From positions 124,001-188,000 of the forward strand of contig NZ_JANFNG010000009.1 in assembly GCF_024436035.1 (NCBI RefSeq): 64,000 nucleotides of DNA, read 5' to 3'. Made by a program: the position numbers and the translations under genes. Below are positions 7,249 through 16,900 of this stretch, one piece after another (position 1 is the first letter of the stretch; each line of letters begins with the position of its first letter). This stretch comes from Streptomyces humicola. Its GTDB lineage: Bacteria; Actinomycetota; Actinomycetes; Streptomycetales; Streptomycetaceae. Below the pieces are notes generated by a model that saw only the letters and a program-made list of their open reading frames with translations, had not been told where the DNA came from and searched no databases.

Positions 7249-8496
7249 TCACGCCGCCAACATGCCGATTTTCATTGCGAGTTCTGATGCTCGCTGCCGC
7301 CGTGACGGCGTCTTGGATTCCGCCTCCTCCAACACGATCCGGCGGGCGAAGCCGTTCCATCGGATCGTCTCCGGCGCGGCTTCGTGCGCCTGCTCCAACG
7401 TGGCCAGGGCTACGTCCGGCTGCCCATCGAGGTGGTAGGCGCGGGCCTGCTCGATCCGGTGCCTGGAGCGGCGTGGCCGGGACGGGATCACGTCGGCTTC
7501 CGCCCGTGTGACCTGCCGTACCGACTCGCCGCCGGCGTGCAGCTCGACCGCGACGGTGACGGCATGTGCGCCCATGATGGCCTGCCCGAACGAGGTGACC
7601 GGATGGTAGTAGCCGTCCGGCAGACGGGCAGCCATGGCACGGGCGGTGTCCCAATACCCCCAGGCGGAACCGGTGTCGCCGCGGCGTGCAGCGGTGTAGC
7701 CGGCCTCGAACTGCAACGCACCGGTGATGGCCAGCACATCGTCCGAAGCGTCCGGCAGCAGCGGTGTCAGGTAGCCGAGCACGTCGAGGTTGACGGCGTC
7801 CGCGGCGTCGAAGTGACCAGGCCCGCTGTCGCGGTGCGCCTGTGCGAGTAGCCACGCCGCCACGCCGATCGCGTGCGGATCCTCCGACTCCTGCGCAGCG
7901 ACCATGCCGCGCTCGGCGACGCGCCACAGCAGCGAGGCGTCGGGCTGGTAGGCGACGAAGAACTGCGCCAGCGAGTACGCCTCGGACAAGAGGGCCTGCG
8001 CGGCACGCCTCTCGGCGGATGTGTCGGCCTGGTGCACGGCGAGTTGTGCGTCACGGATCAGGTCGGGCAGCAGGGCGCCGATGACGTCCCGGTGGTTCGG
8101 CGCCTGGTGGCGGGCGGCCCATGAGCGGGCGAGGCGGGCCTTGAGGTGCTCGATCGGCGGCGCTTCCCGGTCGGCTGTCAGCGGGAGGGCGTTGATGGCC
8201 GTGGCAACTGCGGGCAGACGGGCATGCCCAGGTCCGACGAACAGCTCGACGGGCTGTGGCTGTCCGGTGAGGTCGGCGAGGTTGCGGACACGCAGGGCTT
8301 CGGCGATGGCCAGGATCATGTCCAGTTTCGGGGTCTTGAGCCGCCCGTTTTCGATCTGCTTCACCCACGACGGGGACTTGCCGAGCAGCCCGGCGAGCAC
8401 CTCGCGGGTCATGCCGCGCCGGGTGCGGAGCAGCTGCATGCGCTGGCCGAAGGCGACCGGCTCGGCGAACGGGTCCGAGGTAGCATCAAATGACAC
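7249..8496 (-). CDS. XRE-family transcriptional regulator with TPR-like C-terminus
   Basis: The protein has 415 residues from GTG 8496, preceded by GAGAGGGG. Residues about 15-70 form a helix-turn-helix (QRMQLLRTRRGMTREVLAGL, then SPSWVKQIENGR). The remaining 330 residues are alpha-helical, alanine-rich and TPR-like. This is the layout of the large Streptomyces XRE regulators that often control small adjacent genes. It heads a minus-strand set with the recombinase-like and zinc-ribbon-like genes, with about 100 bases to the next start. The ligand and targets are unknown. Confidence 0.85.
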   Translation of the reverse strand: MSFDATSDPFAEPVAFGQRMQLLRTRRGMTREVLAGLLGKSPSWVKQIENGRLKTPKLDMILAIAEALRVRNLADLTGQPQPVELFVGPGHARLPAVATAINALPLTADREAPPIEHLKARLARSWAARHQAPNHRDVIGALLPDLIRDAQLAVHQADTSAERRAAQALLSEAYSLAQFFVAYQPDASLLWRVAERGMVAAQESEDPHAIGVAAWLLAQAHRDSGPGHFDAADAVNLDVLGYLTPLLPDASDDVLAITGALQFEAGYTAARRGDTGSAWGYWDTARAMAARLPDGYYHPVTSFGQAIMGAHAVTVAVELHAGGESVRQVTRAEADVIPSRPRRSRHRIEQARAYHLDGQPDVALATLEQAHEAAPETIRWNGFARRIVLEEAESKTPSRRQRASELAMKIGMLAA

Positions 8497-8720
8497 GGCC
8501 TTGCCCCTCTCTGAACAGCTCGTCACTGTCAGAGTAGGCGGCAAGGCCGCATCGGTAGGTAGAGCTTCCGCGGATTACTTCTCTGAGCGATCTTGGGTGA
8601 TGCCCCGGAGCTTGGTGGCGACGGAGACTTGCCGAGCAGCACTGCGACGAGGGCCATGCCGATGAACGGCGCGACCCCGTAACAGCCCGCCACCCTCACA
8701 AACCGATCGACAGCGACCCT

Positions 8721-9311
8721 ATGCAGATGCAGCCGCAACCTGAACCACAGGTGCCACGCCCGGAAAGCCCCCAGGCGCGGGCCGATCGCAACCTGGTGGA
8801 GCTCCTGCAGGAGCTGCGTGTAGTCCAGGCCGGCGTACAGATCGTCTTCGCTTTCCTGCTCGGCGTAGCCTTCACTAATCGCTTCGCGCAGCTCAACGCG
8901 TTCCAGCGCGACACCTACGTGGTCACGCTGCTGATGACGGATGTCGCCTCTGCCGTCCTTGCCACACCGGTTGCTTTGCACCGTGTCCTGTTCCACCGCG
9001 GCCTGAAGCCGCGCATCGTGGCCCTGTCCACACGGCTCGCCCAGACCGGCCTGGTCTTCCTGGCGCTAGCGCTCAACGGCGCGGTCTTGCTGCTGATGGA
9101 CGTCGTCCTGGGCCTCGTTGCCGCCGTTGCCACCACCGCCGTCACTGTTGCGCATACCCGCGCCCCGGACGCCGCTGCCGCCTTCGTCGCCCGGCGTGTC
9201 AAGTACCTCCCGGATCGGGGGGCCGGCTCTCCGGGGTATAGACGTGCTCCATCCCCTACTCGTGCCGTTCGCTTCTGCCAGAGCCTCGGGGGAAGCCATT
9301 ACCGTGGATGA
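8721..9311 (+). CDS. DUF6328 family four-helix membrane protein
   Basis: The product has up to 196 residues. A conserved cytosolic start (RNLVELLQELRVVQAGVQIVFAF) leads into four hydrophobic segments (about 38-55, 70-88, 108-122, 126-144). This matches the actinobacterial DUF6328 family. The final 35 residues are polar, overlap the convergent phosphatase gene by 13 bases and may not be original, so the C-terminus could be damaged. The ribosome site is weak. The function is unknown. Confidence 0.75.
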   Translation: MQMQPQPEPQVPRPESPQARADRNLVELLQELRVVQAGVQIVFAFLLGVAFTNRFAQLNAFQRDTYVVTLLMTDVASAVLATPVALHRVLFHRGLKPRIVALSTRLAQTGLVFLALALNGAVLLLMDVVLGLVAAVATTAVTVAHTRAPDAAAAFVARRVKYLPDRGAGSPGYRRAPSPTRAVRFCQSLGGSHYRG

Positions 9312-10471
9312 TCTTTGCGTGGTGGTGGCCCGGGTGGGTGGGGGCGGGGGGGGGCGGGGGGGCGGTGGATCGCGATGAGGGCGGCGTCGTCGTCGAGGCG
9401 TCCGCCGGCGTGGGCGAGGAGATCGCGCCGGATGTGGTGGAGGAGTATCTCGGGGCTGCTGTCGGCCCACTGGGCGGCCCGTACCGCGAACGGGTAGAAG
9501 CCGCCGCTCGCGTCGCGGGCTTCGATGACGCCGTCGGTGTAGAGCAAGAGGGTGTCTCCGGGTTCGAAGGAGAACACATCGACGGTATAGTCCGTCGGTC
9601 CGATCCCGCCGAGCCCCAGCGGGGGCGCGGGGTGCACGCTCGGGACGGTGACGGCGTTGCCGGGGCTGAGCAGCAGGGGAGGGGGATGGCCGCAGCTGGT
9701 CAGCCGGGTGATGTGGCCTTCGTCGGGGATCTCCAGCAGCAGGGCGGTGACGAAGCGTTCCCCGGCCTCTTCGTCCGGCTCGGGGAACTCGGCCTGGTAG
9801 CGGTCGATGCTGCCTTCCAGGGCAGTGGCCAGCGCGGGCAGGGTGGCGTGCTGGTGGGCGGCCTCGCGGAAGGCGCCCAGCAGGAGGGCGGCCTCTCCGA
9901 TGGCGGCCAGACCCTTGCCCCGCACGTCGCCGATCAGCACGAGGGCTCCGTCCTCGGTGCGGGTGGCCGCGTACAGGTCGCCGCCGATCTGGGCCTCGTC
10001 CTCTGCGGCGAGGTACAGGCAGGCGGTGCGCAGCGGGCCGATCCGGTTCGGGAGCGGCCACAGCAGGACGTGCTGCGCGGCCTCGGCGACTGATCGCACC
10101 TGGGCGAGCTCCCGTCTGCGCCGCTCGCGTACCACGCAGAAGAACACGATCAGGCACGAGAGCACTGCCAGGGCGAGGATCTGATTCATCACGTTTCGGG
10201 AGGACAGTGCGCCGAAGTGCCAGCCGATGTACGCCTGGGCCGCAACTGCCAGGACCCCGACCAGCCCGGTCAGCCGGGGACCGGCGAACGAGGCGGTGAT
10301 CGCGGGCGCGATGACCAGCAGCGGACTCAGGTGGACATCGACCGGGACCAAGATGTCCACGATCGTGATCACCACGATGAGCACAACAGGGATCGCCAGC
10401 AGCCCGTGGGCCGACTGCCATGGCTGCCGCCACCCGGCAAGACGCTGCCCGGGACCCATGTCCTCCACCAT
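9299..10471 (-). CDS. membrane-anchored SpoIIE-type serine phosphatase
   Basis: The protein has about 390 residues. The N-terminal third has several hydrophobic segments (LLAIPVVLIVVITIVDILV, LLVIAPAITASFAG, LTGLVGVLAVAAQAYIG, ILALAVLSCLIVFFCVV). A PP2C/SpoIIE domain follows, with GGDLYAATRTEDG, LIGDVRGKGL, TSCGHPPPLLL, LLLYTDGVIEARD and DDDAALIAI. It probably dephosphorylates an anti-anti-sigma factor from the membrane. ATG 10471 is used. ATG 10459, just behind GGTGGAGG, is an alternative. The 3' end runs through a G-rich tract encoding a Pro-rich tail. No anti-sigma partner is adjacent. Confidence 0.88.
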   Translation of the reverse strand: MVEDMGPGQRLAGWRQPWQSAHGLLAIPVVLIVVITIVDILVPVDVHLSPLLVIAPAITASFAGPRLTGLVGVLAVAAQAYIGWHFGALSSRNVMNQILALAVLSCLIVFFCVVRERRRRELAQVRSVAEAAQHVLLWPLPNRIGPLRTACLYLAAEDEAQIGGDLYAATRTEDGALVLIGDVRGKGLAAIGEAALLLGAFREAAHQHATLPALATALEGSIDRYQAEFPEPDEEAGERFVTALLLEIPDEGHITRLTSCGHPPPLLLSPGNAVTVPSVHPAPPLGLGGIGPTDYTVDVFSFEPGDTLLLYTDGVIEARDASGGFYPFAVRAAQWADSSPEILLHHIRRDLLAHAGGRLDDDAALIAIHRPPAPPRPHPPGPPPRKDHPR

Positions 10472-10849
10472 GCGCCATTCGAGCGCGACTGGCGAGCGGC
10501 AGCCACATCCGGATGGTCTGCCCCGGGATACCAGGGCGTCGGCTCGTTGCCGCAGCCCGCCGGTCGCAAGCCCTGGCGTCATGCCCGATTAAGCTACCCG
10601 GCGGTCACCTTCCCCCCGGGGACACAGCTGAGATTCCAGGGCCAACTCCGGTGCGAGGACTGACGCGGAAGCAGGAACCGCCAACTAAACGCTCAGCCCG
10701 CTCTACCTAGTGAAGCGCTCACGACAACTTACGTGTGGCCGGGCACGCGGTGCCGGGTACGGCGCCCAGACGCCATTTGTCGAGCGAAGTCACATGGTGC
10801 CTAGGGAGCCGACCACCGGTGGCGGTGGGTGGCTCCCGTGTGGATGGGG

Positions 10850-11873
10850 TCAGCGTGCGCGTGGTCGTGCAGTGCCCGGGGTCGGCGGTGGCACGGTGCG
10901 GGTGGTCGCTGCTGTGGCTGGCGTCGTCGGGGCCAGTCGCCGGTTGGGTGGTGGCTTCGGCAGGTCGACCGAGGCGGGCAGGTTTCCGAGTCGGCGCAAT
11001 CGCCAGACCAGGACGTCGCTGATGTGGTTGGCGGTGCCCAGCTCCCTGATCTCCCCTGTCTGTTTAAGGAGGGCGGCGGGGTTGTGTCCGGCGCGTACGG
11101 CCTCGTCGAGCGAGGCCGCCAGCGCATCCCCGCCGCGGCCGAGGGCGGGTCCCCCGGAGACGATCTCGCGGGCGGCGCGGCGCAGGGCTCGCAGTTCGGC
11201 CTGTTCGGTGCGGATGTGCGAGCGGGTGGCACGCTCGAAGAACCGGGCGCCTTGTCGTAGCTCGGCTTTCGTGTCGGCGGATGAGGTCTGGACAAGGGCA
11301 TCCAGCACCTCGCCGACTCCGATCAGCTGGGCGGCCGCTGCCGCATCGTCGTCGGATTCAAGCGTGAGGTTCGCGTGGTCGGTGGCGTCGGCGGCGTCCC
11401 GGCGGGCTCGGGCCGCACGCTGGTTGCGCAGGGGAATTACCGCTTCACCGGTCTCGACATCCGGGGTGGCGATGAGGCTCCTTCTCGATCTTGCGGCATT
11501 CGGCCTGAGCGCGGATGCCGTCCTTGCGGTGGCGAGGCCGGGTGCGGTCCGCGCGTACCAGGGTGGCGACGATGTGGATGTGGTCTGGGGCGTGGCGCAC
11601 CGCGATCCACCGGCATGCCCTCTCGTCGCCTTCGGGGGCGACGCCGCTGGCGTACAGGATGCGCCGGGCGACCTGGGCCCACTCGTCGTCGGACAGGATG
11701 CGGTCGCCGGGGGCCGTGCGCACCGGGCAGTGCCACACGTGCTTGGCCGGGACCTTGTCGCCGAGGGCCTTGACCCACAGGTCCAGCTCGTCGGCGAGGT
11801 CCTGCCCGGTGACCTGCGGGTCGCGGCCGGGGTCGGGGGTGAAGAAGGGCGACCACGTGCGGGCGCGGGCGAC
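10850..11873 (-). pseudogene. relaxase/mobilisation protein remnant
   Basis: On the minus strand from about 11873, one frame encodes the central part of a MobA/TraI-like relaxase, including KHVWHCPVRT, DDEWAQVARRILYASG and the metal-binding HIHIVATL motif. At about 11470 the homology jumps to another frame, which reads through to 10850 with a helical C-terminal part (DDDAAAAAQLIGVGEVLDAL, ERATRSHIRTEQAELRALRR). The N-terminus with the catalytic tyrosine is missing, and the segment after the HxH motif is shortened. The gene is therefore truncated, frameshifted and internally deleted. It is a relic of an integrative or conjugative element. No other transfer gene, integrase or attachment site was seen. 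Confidence 0.7.
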
Positions 11874-11956
11874 AGTGGCGCGGGTGACCGGAGACGCGGG
11901 AGCGCATTGGCTTGCACGCGCCCCTACTCCACGCGTGTGCGCCGTTGTGCGCCAGT

Positions 11957-12820
11957 ATGGACCCCGTGACCACGACCTACCGGACTCCCCGGTCCCCGGA
12001 GCCCCAGGCCAGTCCCCCCAAACCACGGCTCATCGCCACCGACCTCGACGGCACCCTGCTACGCAACGACAAGACCGTCTCCGCCCGCACCATCGCCGCC
12101 CTCACCGCCGCTGAGGACGCGGGCATCGAGGTCTTCTTCGTCACCGGCCGCCCGGCCCGCTGGATGGACGTCGTCGCCGCCCATACCGCGCGCCACGGCG
12201 TCGCCATCTGCGCCAACGGTGCGGCCGTCTACGACCTGCACCGCGACCTCCTGCTGGCCGCTTACCCGCTGGCCGTACGCGACGCCCTCAGCGTCGTGGC
12301 CGAGCTGCGCGCCGCGGCCCCCGGCACGGCCTTCGCGGTCGAGCGGACGCGCGGCTTCCACTACGAGCCCGGGTACACGGCGTTCTTCGCCGAACCCGAC
12401 TCGGTGAGCGCCCCCATAGAGGAACTGCTGGCGTGGGCCACGGACCAGCCGGTGCTCAAGCTCCTCGCCAAGCACCCGACCGCCGACCCCGACGCATTCC
12501 TCGCCACAGCCCGCCGTGCTGCGGGCGGCCACGCCGAGTTCACCCGGTCCAGTCCCTCCGCGCTGCTGGAGATCAGCGGCGCGGGTGTCAGCAAGGCCAC
12601 GACCCTGGCCCGCTGTTGCGCCGAGCGCGGGATCTCCGCCGACGAGGTCGTCGCCTTCGGCGACATGCCGAACGATCTGGCGATGCTGTCGTGGGCCGGC
12701 ACGTCGTACGCCGTCGCCAACGCCCATCCCGACGTGCTCGCCGCCACGACGCATCGCACCGCCGCCAACGACGACGACGGCGTCGCGCTCGCCATCGAAC
12801 GCGTCATCGCCGGCGGATGA
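11957..12820 (+). CDS. Cof-type HAD-family sugar-phosphatase-like hydrolase
   Basis: The protein has 287 residues. HAD motif I is IATDLDGTLLR near residue 26, motif II lies in FFVTGRP, motif III is the conserved lysine in GVSKATTL, and motif IV is FGDMPNDLAML. The large alpha/beta cap between motifs II and III is the Cof/type IIB class, whose members hydrolyse sugar phosphates or other phosphorylated metabolites. ATG 11957 is preferred. GTG 11966 is possible. It is a complete single-gene unit among pseudogenes. The substrate cannot be read from the sequence. Confidence 0.88.
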   Translation: MDPVTTTYRTPRSPEPQASPPKPRLIATDLDGTLLRNDKTVSARTIAALTAAEDAGIEVFFVTGRPARWMDVVAAHTARHGVAICANGAAVYDLHRDLLLAAYPLAVRDALSVVAELRAAAPGTAFAVERTRGFHYEPGYTAFFAEPDSVSAPIEELLAWATDQPVLKLLAKHPTADPDAFLATARRAAGGHAEFTRSSPSALLEISGAGVSKATTLARCCAERGISADEVVAFGDMPNDLAMLSWAGTSYAVANAHPDVLAATTHRTAANDDDGVALAIERVIAGG

Positions 12821-12858
12821 CCGCCCCGCCGGGCCACGGCTGGGCCCCGCCACGCCGG

Positions 12859-13284
12859 CTACAGCGGCGCCTCCCACACCACCGTCGTCCCGGCGCCGTC
12901 CGGCCCCGGCCCGTACGAGCACGTCCCGCCCATCGCCTCCGCGCGCCGCGGCCCTCGGGGAAGCCGAGCCACGGCCGCTGCACCTCGCGGAGGGCGCCGA
13001 GCCGCCTCGTCGACTCCATGGGTGACGAAGTCCGCGAGGCCGTTGCCGTCGGCTTTGATCACGCCCAGCCCGGCGTAGCGGGCGCCGGCGAGATCGGCGG
13101 CGGTCTCGACGATGGGGCGCAGCGTTTCGTGCACGTCGAGCCCGGTGGTGAGGGTGACGACGGCTTCGAGCAGATGGGGCAGGCGTTCGCTCAGCTCGGT
13201 GAGGTCAGGGGCGAGGGAGGGCAAGCCGAGAGCGCTCAGCGCGGCGCTGCGCCCGGGCCGTGCATCCGGCTGAGGATCTGCCAT
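12859..13284 (-). pseudogene. GAF sensor histidine kinase with large internal deletion
   Basis: From ATG 13284 the frame encodes the start of a Streptomyces GAF-domain sensor kinase (LTELSERLPHLLEAVVTLTTG, ETAADLAGARYAGLGVI). It then jumps to a C-terminal tail of the form GGTCSYGPGPDGAGTTVVWE, typical of the end of the ATPase domain of the same protein type. The rest of the GAF domain, the dimerisation helix with the phospho-histidine and most of the ATPase domain are missing. About 140 residues remain of the 550 or so expected. The frame is intact across the joint, so an in-frame deletion is likely. It cannot act as a kinase. Confidence 0.75.
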
Positions 13285-13309
13285 GACCCTGAGTCTAATT
13301 TGTGCATTT

Positions 13310-16300
13310 TTATACGGAAAGCGGTGCGGAAAGCTCTGCGCGCAGCCGTCCGGGCTCGGCCGCACGCTCACGGTCGAGCAGGCGGCGGAACGGTCCGTCG
13401 GCGGCGGCCAGCTCCTCGTAGCTGCCGCGCTGCACCGTCCGTCCGTGGTCGAGGACGACGATCTCGTCGACCGCCCCGGGCGTGGCGAGCCCGGCCAGCC
13501 GGTGGGTGATCAGCACGGTGGCCCGGCCGCCCGCGGCCCGTCCCTCGGTGGCCCGCAGCAGGTCGGCGGTGAGAGCGTCGGCGGTGGGCAGGTCGAGGTG
13601 CTCGGCCGGCTCGTCGAGGACGAGGACGGGAAACTCTGCGAGGAGTGCGCGGGCGAGCGCGAGGCGCTGCCGCTGGCCGCCGGACATGCGTGCCCCGTGC
13701 TCTCCCACGAGTGTGTCCAGACCGTCGGGGAGTGAATCCACCCATCCGAGCAAGCGCGCGTCACGGAGGGCGGCGCGCAGTTGTTCGTCACTCGCGCCGG
13801 GGCGCGCCAGGCGCAGGTTTTCCCGCACCGAGCTGTCGAAGATGTGCGCGTCCTGGGCGCACAGGCCGACGAGGCGGCGGACCGCGTCGCCGTCGAGCGT
13901 GGCGGCGTCGGTGCCGTCGAGCGTGTACGCGCCGGATTCCCGGTCCACGAACCGCAGCAGCACCTGCGCCAGCGTCGTCTTTCCCGCGCCGGACGGGCCG
14001 ACGACGGCGATGCGGCGGCCGGGGGTGAGGTCGAGGCCGAAGCCGTCGAGTGCGGGCTGCTCCATGCCTGGGTGACGTACCGTCACATCGCGCAGGCGCA
14101 GCGGATAGGGGGTCTGCGGAACGGCCGCCGGCCGCTCCGGCTCGGCGACAGGTGCGGGCGCGTCCAGCACCTCGTGCACCCGCTCCGCCGCTCGCCGCGC
14201 CCGCCTCCGGTACTGGACGGCGAGTGGCATCCCGGCCACCGCCTCGAACGCGGCAAGCGGAGTGAACACCACGACGGCGAGCGCCACCCATGCCAGGCGC
14301 CCGTCGTGCACGGCGCGCACTCCGGCGTAGGCGCAGGCGGCCACGGTGAGGCCGGTGAAGAGCGCGGTCAGTGCCGAGCCGAGGGCGGCCGTGGCGGCGG
14401 ACCGGGAGGCGATCCGGGTGAGCGCGCGGTCGGAGTCGTCGGTGGCGCGCAGCCGTGCGGTCAGGGCGCCCGCGGCGGTCAGCTCCGCCGTCCCGGAGAG
14501 CAGGTCGACCAACTCGGTGGACAGCCGTCCGCGGGCCGGCGCGAGCCTCGACTCGGTACGGCGGGAGAGCATGGCGGAGAGCGCGGGAACGGCGGCTCCC
14601 GCCGCGAACAACCCCACGGCCAGGGCCGCTCCCGCGGCGGGCAGCAGCCAGGCAGTGAACGCGACGGCCGCGGCGCTGACGACCGCCGCGGTGGCGGCCG
14701 GCAGCAGCCAGCGCAGGAAGTAGTCCTGGAGCGAGTCGACGTCGGCGACGAGACGGGAGAGCAGGTCGCCGCGCCGGGTGTCGCGCAGCCCGGCGGGCGC
14801 GAGGCGTTCGAGGCGGCGGTAGACGGCGGCCCGCAGGTCGGCGAGGGCGCGGAAGACGGCGTCGTGGGAGACGAGACGCTCGGCATAGCGGAAGACTGCA
14901 CGGCCGATGCCGAAGGCGCGGGTGGCCGTGACCGCTACCATCAGGTAGAGGATCGGCGGCTGTTGGGAAGCGCGCGAGATCAGCCATCCGGATGTGGCCA
15001 TGAGCCCGATGGCGCTGCCGAGCGCGAGCGCGCCGAGCGCGGCTGCCAGGACGAAGCGGGGGCGCAGCGGGCCCGCCATGCGGCGCACGCGCCGGAGCGC
15101 GGGCACGGCCACGGTGGCGGGCGTCGGCGGCATGGAGGTGTCGGCGTGCGCGGAGGCGGGCACGGGCGCTGCAACGCGTGCCGGCGCCGGCTCCCGGGCG
15201 GCCGAGCCGCCGGCAGCCGCAGCCGCGGGCGGCTGCGCAGCCGACGGGGCCTCGATGCGGACGACCCGTTCGGCGAGGTCCAGCAGCGCGGGCCGGTGGA
15301 CGACGAGGATCACGGTGCGGCCCGCGGCGAGGCGGCGGATGGCGTCGACGACGTCGGCCTCGGTCGTGGAGTCGAGGTTGGCGGTGGGCTCGTCGAGGAG
15401 GAGCAGCGGCCGGTCGGCGAGGAACGCACGGGCGAGCGCGAGGCGTTGGCGCTGGCCCGCGGAGAGCCCCGCGCCGCCTTCGCCGAGGCGAGTGTCAGTG
15501 CCTCGTGCGAGGCTGTTCACGAAGTCGAGGGCGTGGGCGTCGGCCAGCGCCGTACGCAGTTCGTCGTCGGTCGCGTCGGGGCGGGCGAGGCGGACGTTGT
15601 CGGCGATGGATCCGGCGAAGAGGTAGGGGTGTTGGGGGACCCAGGCGATCTGGTCGCGCCAGGTCTGAGGATCGAGGGAGGTGAGGTCCTGGCCGCCGAC
15701 GGTGATACGGCCGGCTGTCGGGGCAGTGAAGCCGAGCAGCGTGCTGAGCACAGTGGTCTTGCCGGCCCCTGACGCACCGGTCAGGGCCACGATCTCACCG
15801 GGCGAGAGGGTGAACGAGGTGGCGGGAAGGGAGGGGCCGTGGCGGTCGTCGTGGGTGACGGTCAGGTCCTCGACGCGCAGAGGGGCGTGACGGATGTCGG
15901 GGGCCGGGGTCGATCCAGGGGTGCGGACGGGCGTCTCCAGGATCGCGAAGACCTCGTCCGCTGCCGCCAGGCCCTCCGCCGCGGCGTGGTACTGCGCGCC
16001 GACCTGGCGCAGCGGCAGATATGCCTCGGGGGCGAGGACGAGGACGAGCAGCCCGGTGTAGAGGGCGAGCGAGCCGTCGACGAGGCGGAAGCCGATCCCG
16101 ACGGCGACGAGAGCGACCGAGATGGTGGAGAGGAGTTCGAGTGCGAAGGAGGAGAGGAAGGCGACACGGAGCGTCTTGAGCGTCGCCCGGCGGTAGTCGT
16201 CGGTGATCCTTCGGATCGATGCGGCCTGCGCCTTGGCGCGGCCGAAGACCTTCAGGGTGGGCAGGCCTTCGACCACATCGAGGAAGTGGCCGGAGAGCCG

Positions 16301-16891
16301 TGCGAGCAGCCGCCACTGGCGCTTCATCCGGGCCTCGGTGTACCAGCCGATGAGGGCCATGAAGACGGGGATGAGCGGCAGCGTCACCACGATCACCAGC
16401 GCCGACTCCCAGTCGGCGGTGGCGATCCTGGCCAGTACGGCGGCGGGCACGACGACGGCGAGCCCGAGTTGCGGCAGATAGCGGGCGAAGTAGTCGTCGA
16501 GGGCGTCGATGCCGCGCAGCGCGAGGGTGGTGAGTTCACCGGTGCGCTGTGAGCCCAGCCAGGAGGGGCCGAGGCCGGTGGCGTGACGCAGCAGGCGGCT
16601 GCGCAACTCCGATTTGACGGCCGCGCTGGTGCGGTGGGCGGCGAGCTCGGTGAGCCAGGTGACCAGGGCGCGGCCCGCCGCGACCGCGGCGAGCAGCGCG
16701 ATGTCCTGGGTGAGGTGTCGGGGGGAGTCATGGTGCCGGAAAGCACCGACCGTGCCGGTGACGATGCCGGCGATGAGCATGGCCTGGGCCACGACCAGGC
16801 CCGCTCCGGCAAGGCCGAGGGCCACGGTCGCGGCGAGGAAGACACGCGTGGTGCGTGCGTACGTCAGCAGGCGCGGGTCGATGGGTCGCAT
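13310..16891 (-). CDS. cydDC: fused CydD-CydC ABC exporter for cytochrome bd assembly
   Basis: A single 1193-residue protein contains two complete exporter half-transporters. The CydD half has a six-helix membrane domain and an ATPase (GASGAGKTT, then LSAGQRQRLALARA and LLLLDEPTANLD). After an Ala/Pro-rich linker near residues 555-610 the CydC half follows, with its own membrane domain and ATPase (GPSGAGKTT, MSGGQRQRLALARA, VLDEPAEHLD). CydDC exports cysteine and glutathione-like thiols, which is needed to mature bd-type oxidase. In many bacteria the halves are separate genes, while fusion is usual in streptomycetes. It lies nine bases after cydB, so the operon is cydA-cydB-cydDC. Confidence 0.95.
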   Translation of the reverse strand: MRPIDPRLLTYARTTRVFLAATVALGLAGAGLVVAQAMLIAGIVTGTVGAFRHHDSPRHLTQDIALLAAVAAGRALVTWLTELAAHRTSAAVKSELRSRLLRHATGLGPSWLGSQRTGELTTLALRGIDALDDYFARYLPQLGLAVVVPAAVLARIATADWESALVIVVTLPLIPVFMALIGWYTEARMKRQWRLLARLSGHFLDVVEGLPTLKVFGRAKAQAASIRRITDDYRRATLKTLRVAFLSSFALELLSTISVALVAVGIGFRLVDGSLALYTGLLVLVLAPEAYLPLRQVGAQYHAAAEGLAAADEVFAILETPVRTPGSTPAPDIRHAPLRVEDLTVTHDDRHGPSLPATSFTLSPGEIVALTGASGAGKTTVLSTLLGFTAPTAGRITVGGQDLTSLDPQTWRDQIAWVPQHPYLFAGSIADNVRLARPDATDDELRTALADAHALDFVNSLARGTDTRLGEGGAGLSAGQRQRLALARAFLADRPLLLLDEPTANLDSTTEADVVDAIRRLAAGRTVILVVHRPALLDLAERVVRIEAPSAAQPPAAAAAGGSAAREPAPARVAAPVPASAHADTSMPPTPATVAVPALRRVRRMAGPLRPRFVLAAALGALALGSAIGLMATSGWLISRASQQPPILYLMVAVTATRAFGIGRAVFRYAERLVSHDAVFRALADLRAAVYRRLERLAPAGLRDTRRGDLLSRLVADVDSLQDYFLRWLLPAATAAVVSAAAVAFTAWLLPAAGAALAVGLFAAGAAVPALSAMLSRRTESRLAPARGRLSTELVDLLSGTAELTAAGALTARLRATDDSDRALTRIASRSAATAALGSALTALFTGLTVAACAYAGVRAVHDGRLAWVALAVVVFTPLAAFEAVAGMPLAVQYRRRARRAAERVHEVLDAPAPVAEPERPAAVPQTPYPLRLRDVTVRHPGMEQPALDGFGLDLTPGRRIAVVGPSGAGKTTLAQVLLRFVDRESGAYTLDGTDAATLDGDAVRRLVGLCAQDAHIFDSSVRENLRLARPGASDEQLRAALRDARLLGWVDSLPDGLDTLVGEHGARMSGGQRQRLALARALLAEFPVLVLDEPAEHLDLPTADALTADLLRATEGRAAGGRATVLITHRLAGLATPGAVDEIVVLDHGRTVQRGSYEELAAADGPFRRLLDRERAAEPGRLRAELSAPLSV

Positions 16892-16900
16892 GGGCGTGCC

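Noticed and set aside
9340-9366. G-rich tract as a possible quadruplex regulatory element
   Set aside because: It lies at the 3' end of the SpoIIE phosphatase gene and simply encodes a Pro-rich tail. No position relative to a promoter supports regulation.
10850-11873. Functional conjugative element
   Set aside because: Only a frameshifted relaxase relic exists. Transfer, replication and integrase genes are absent.
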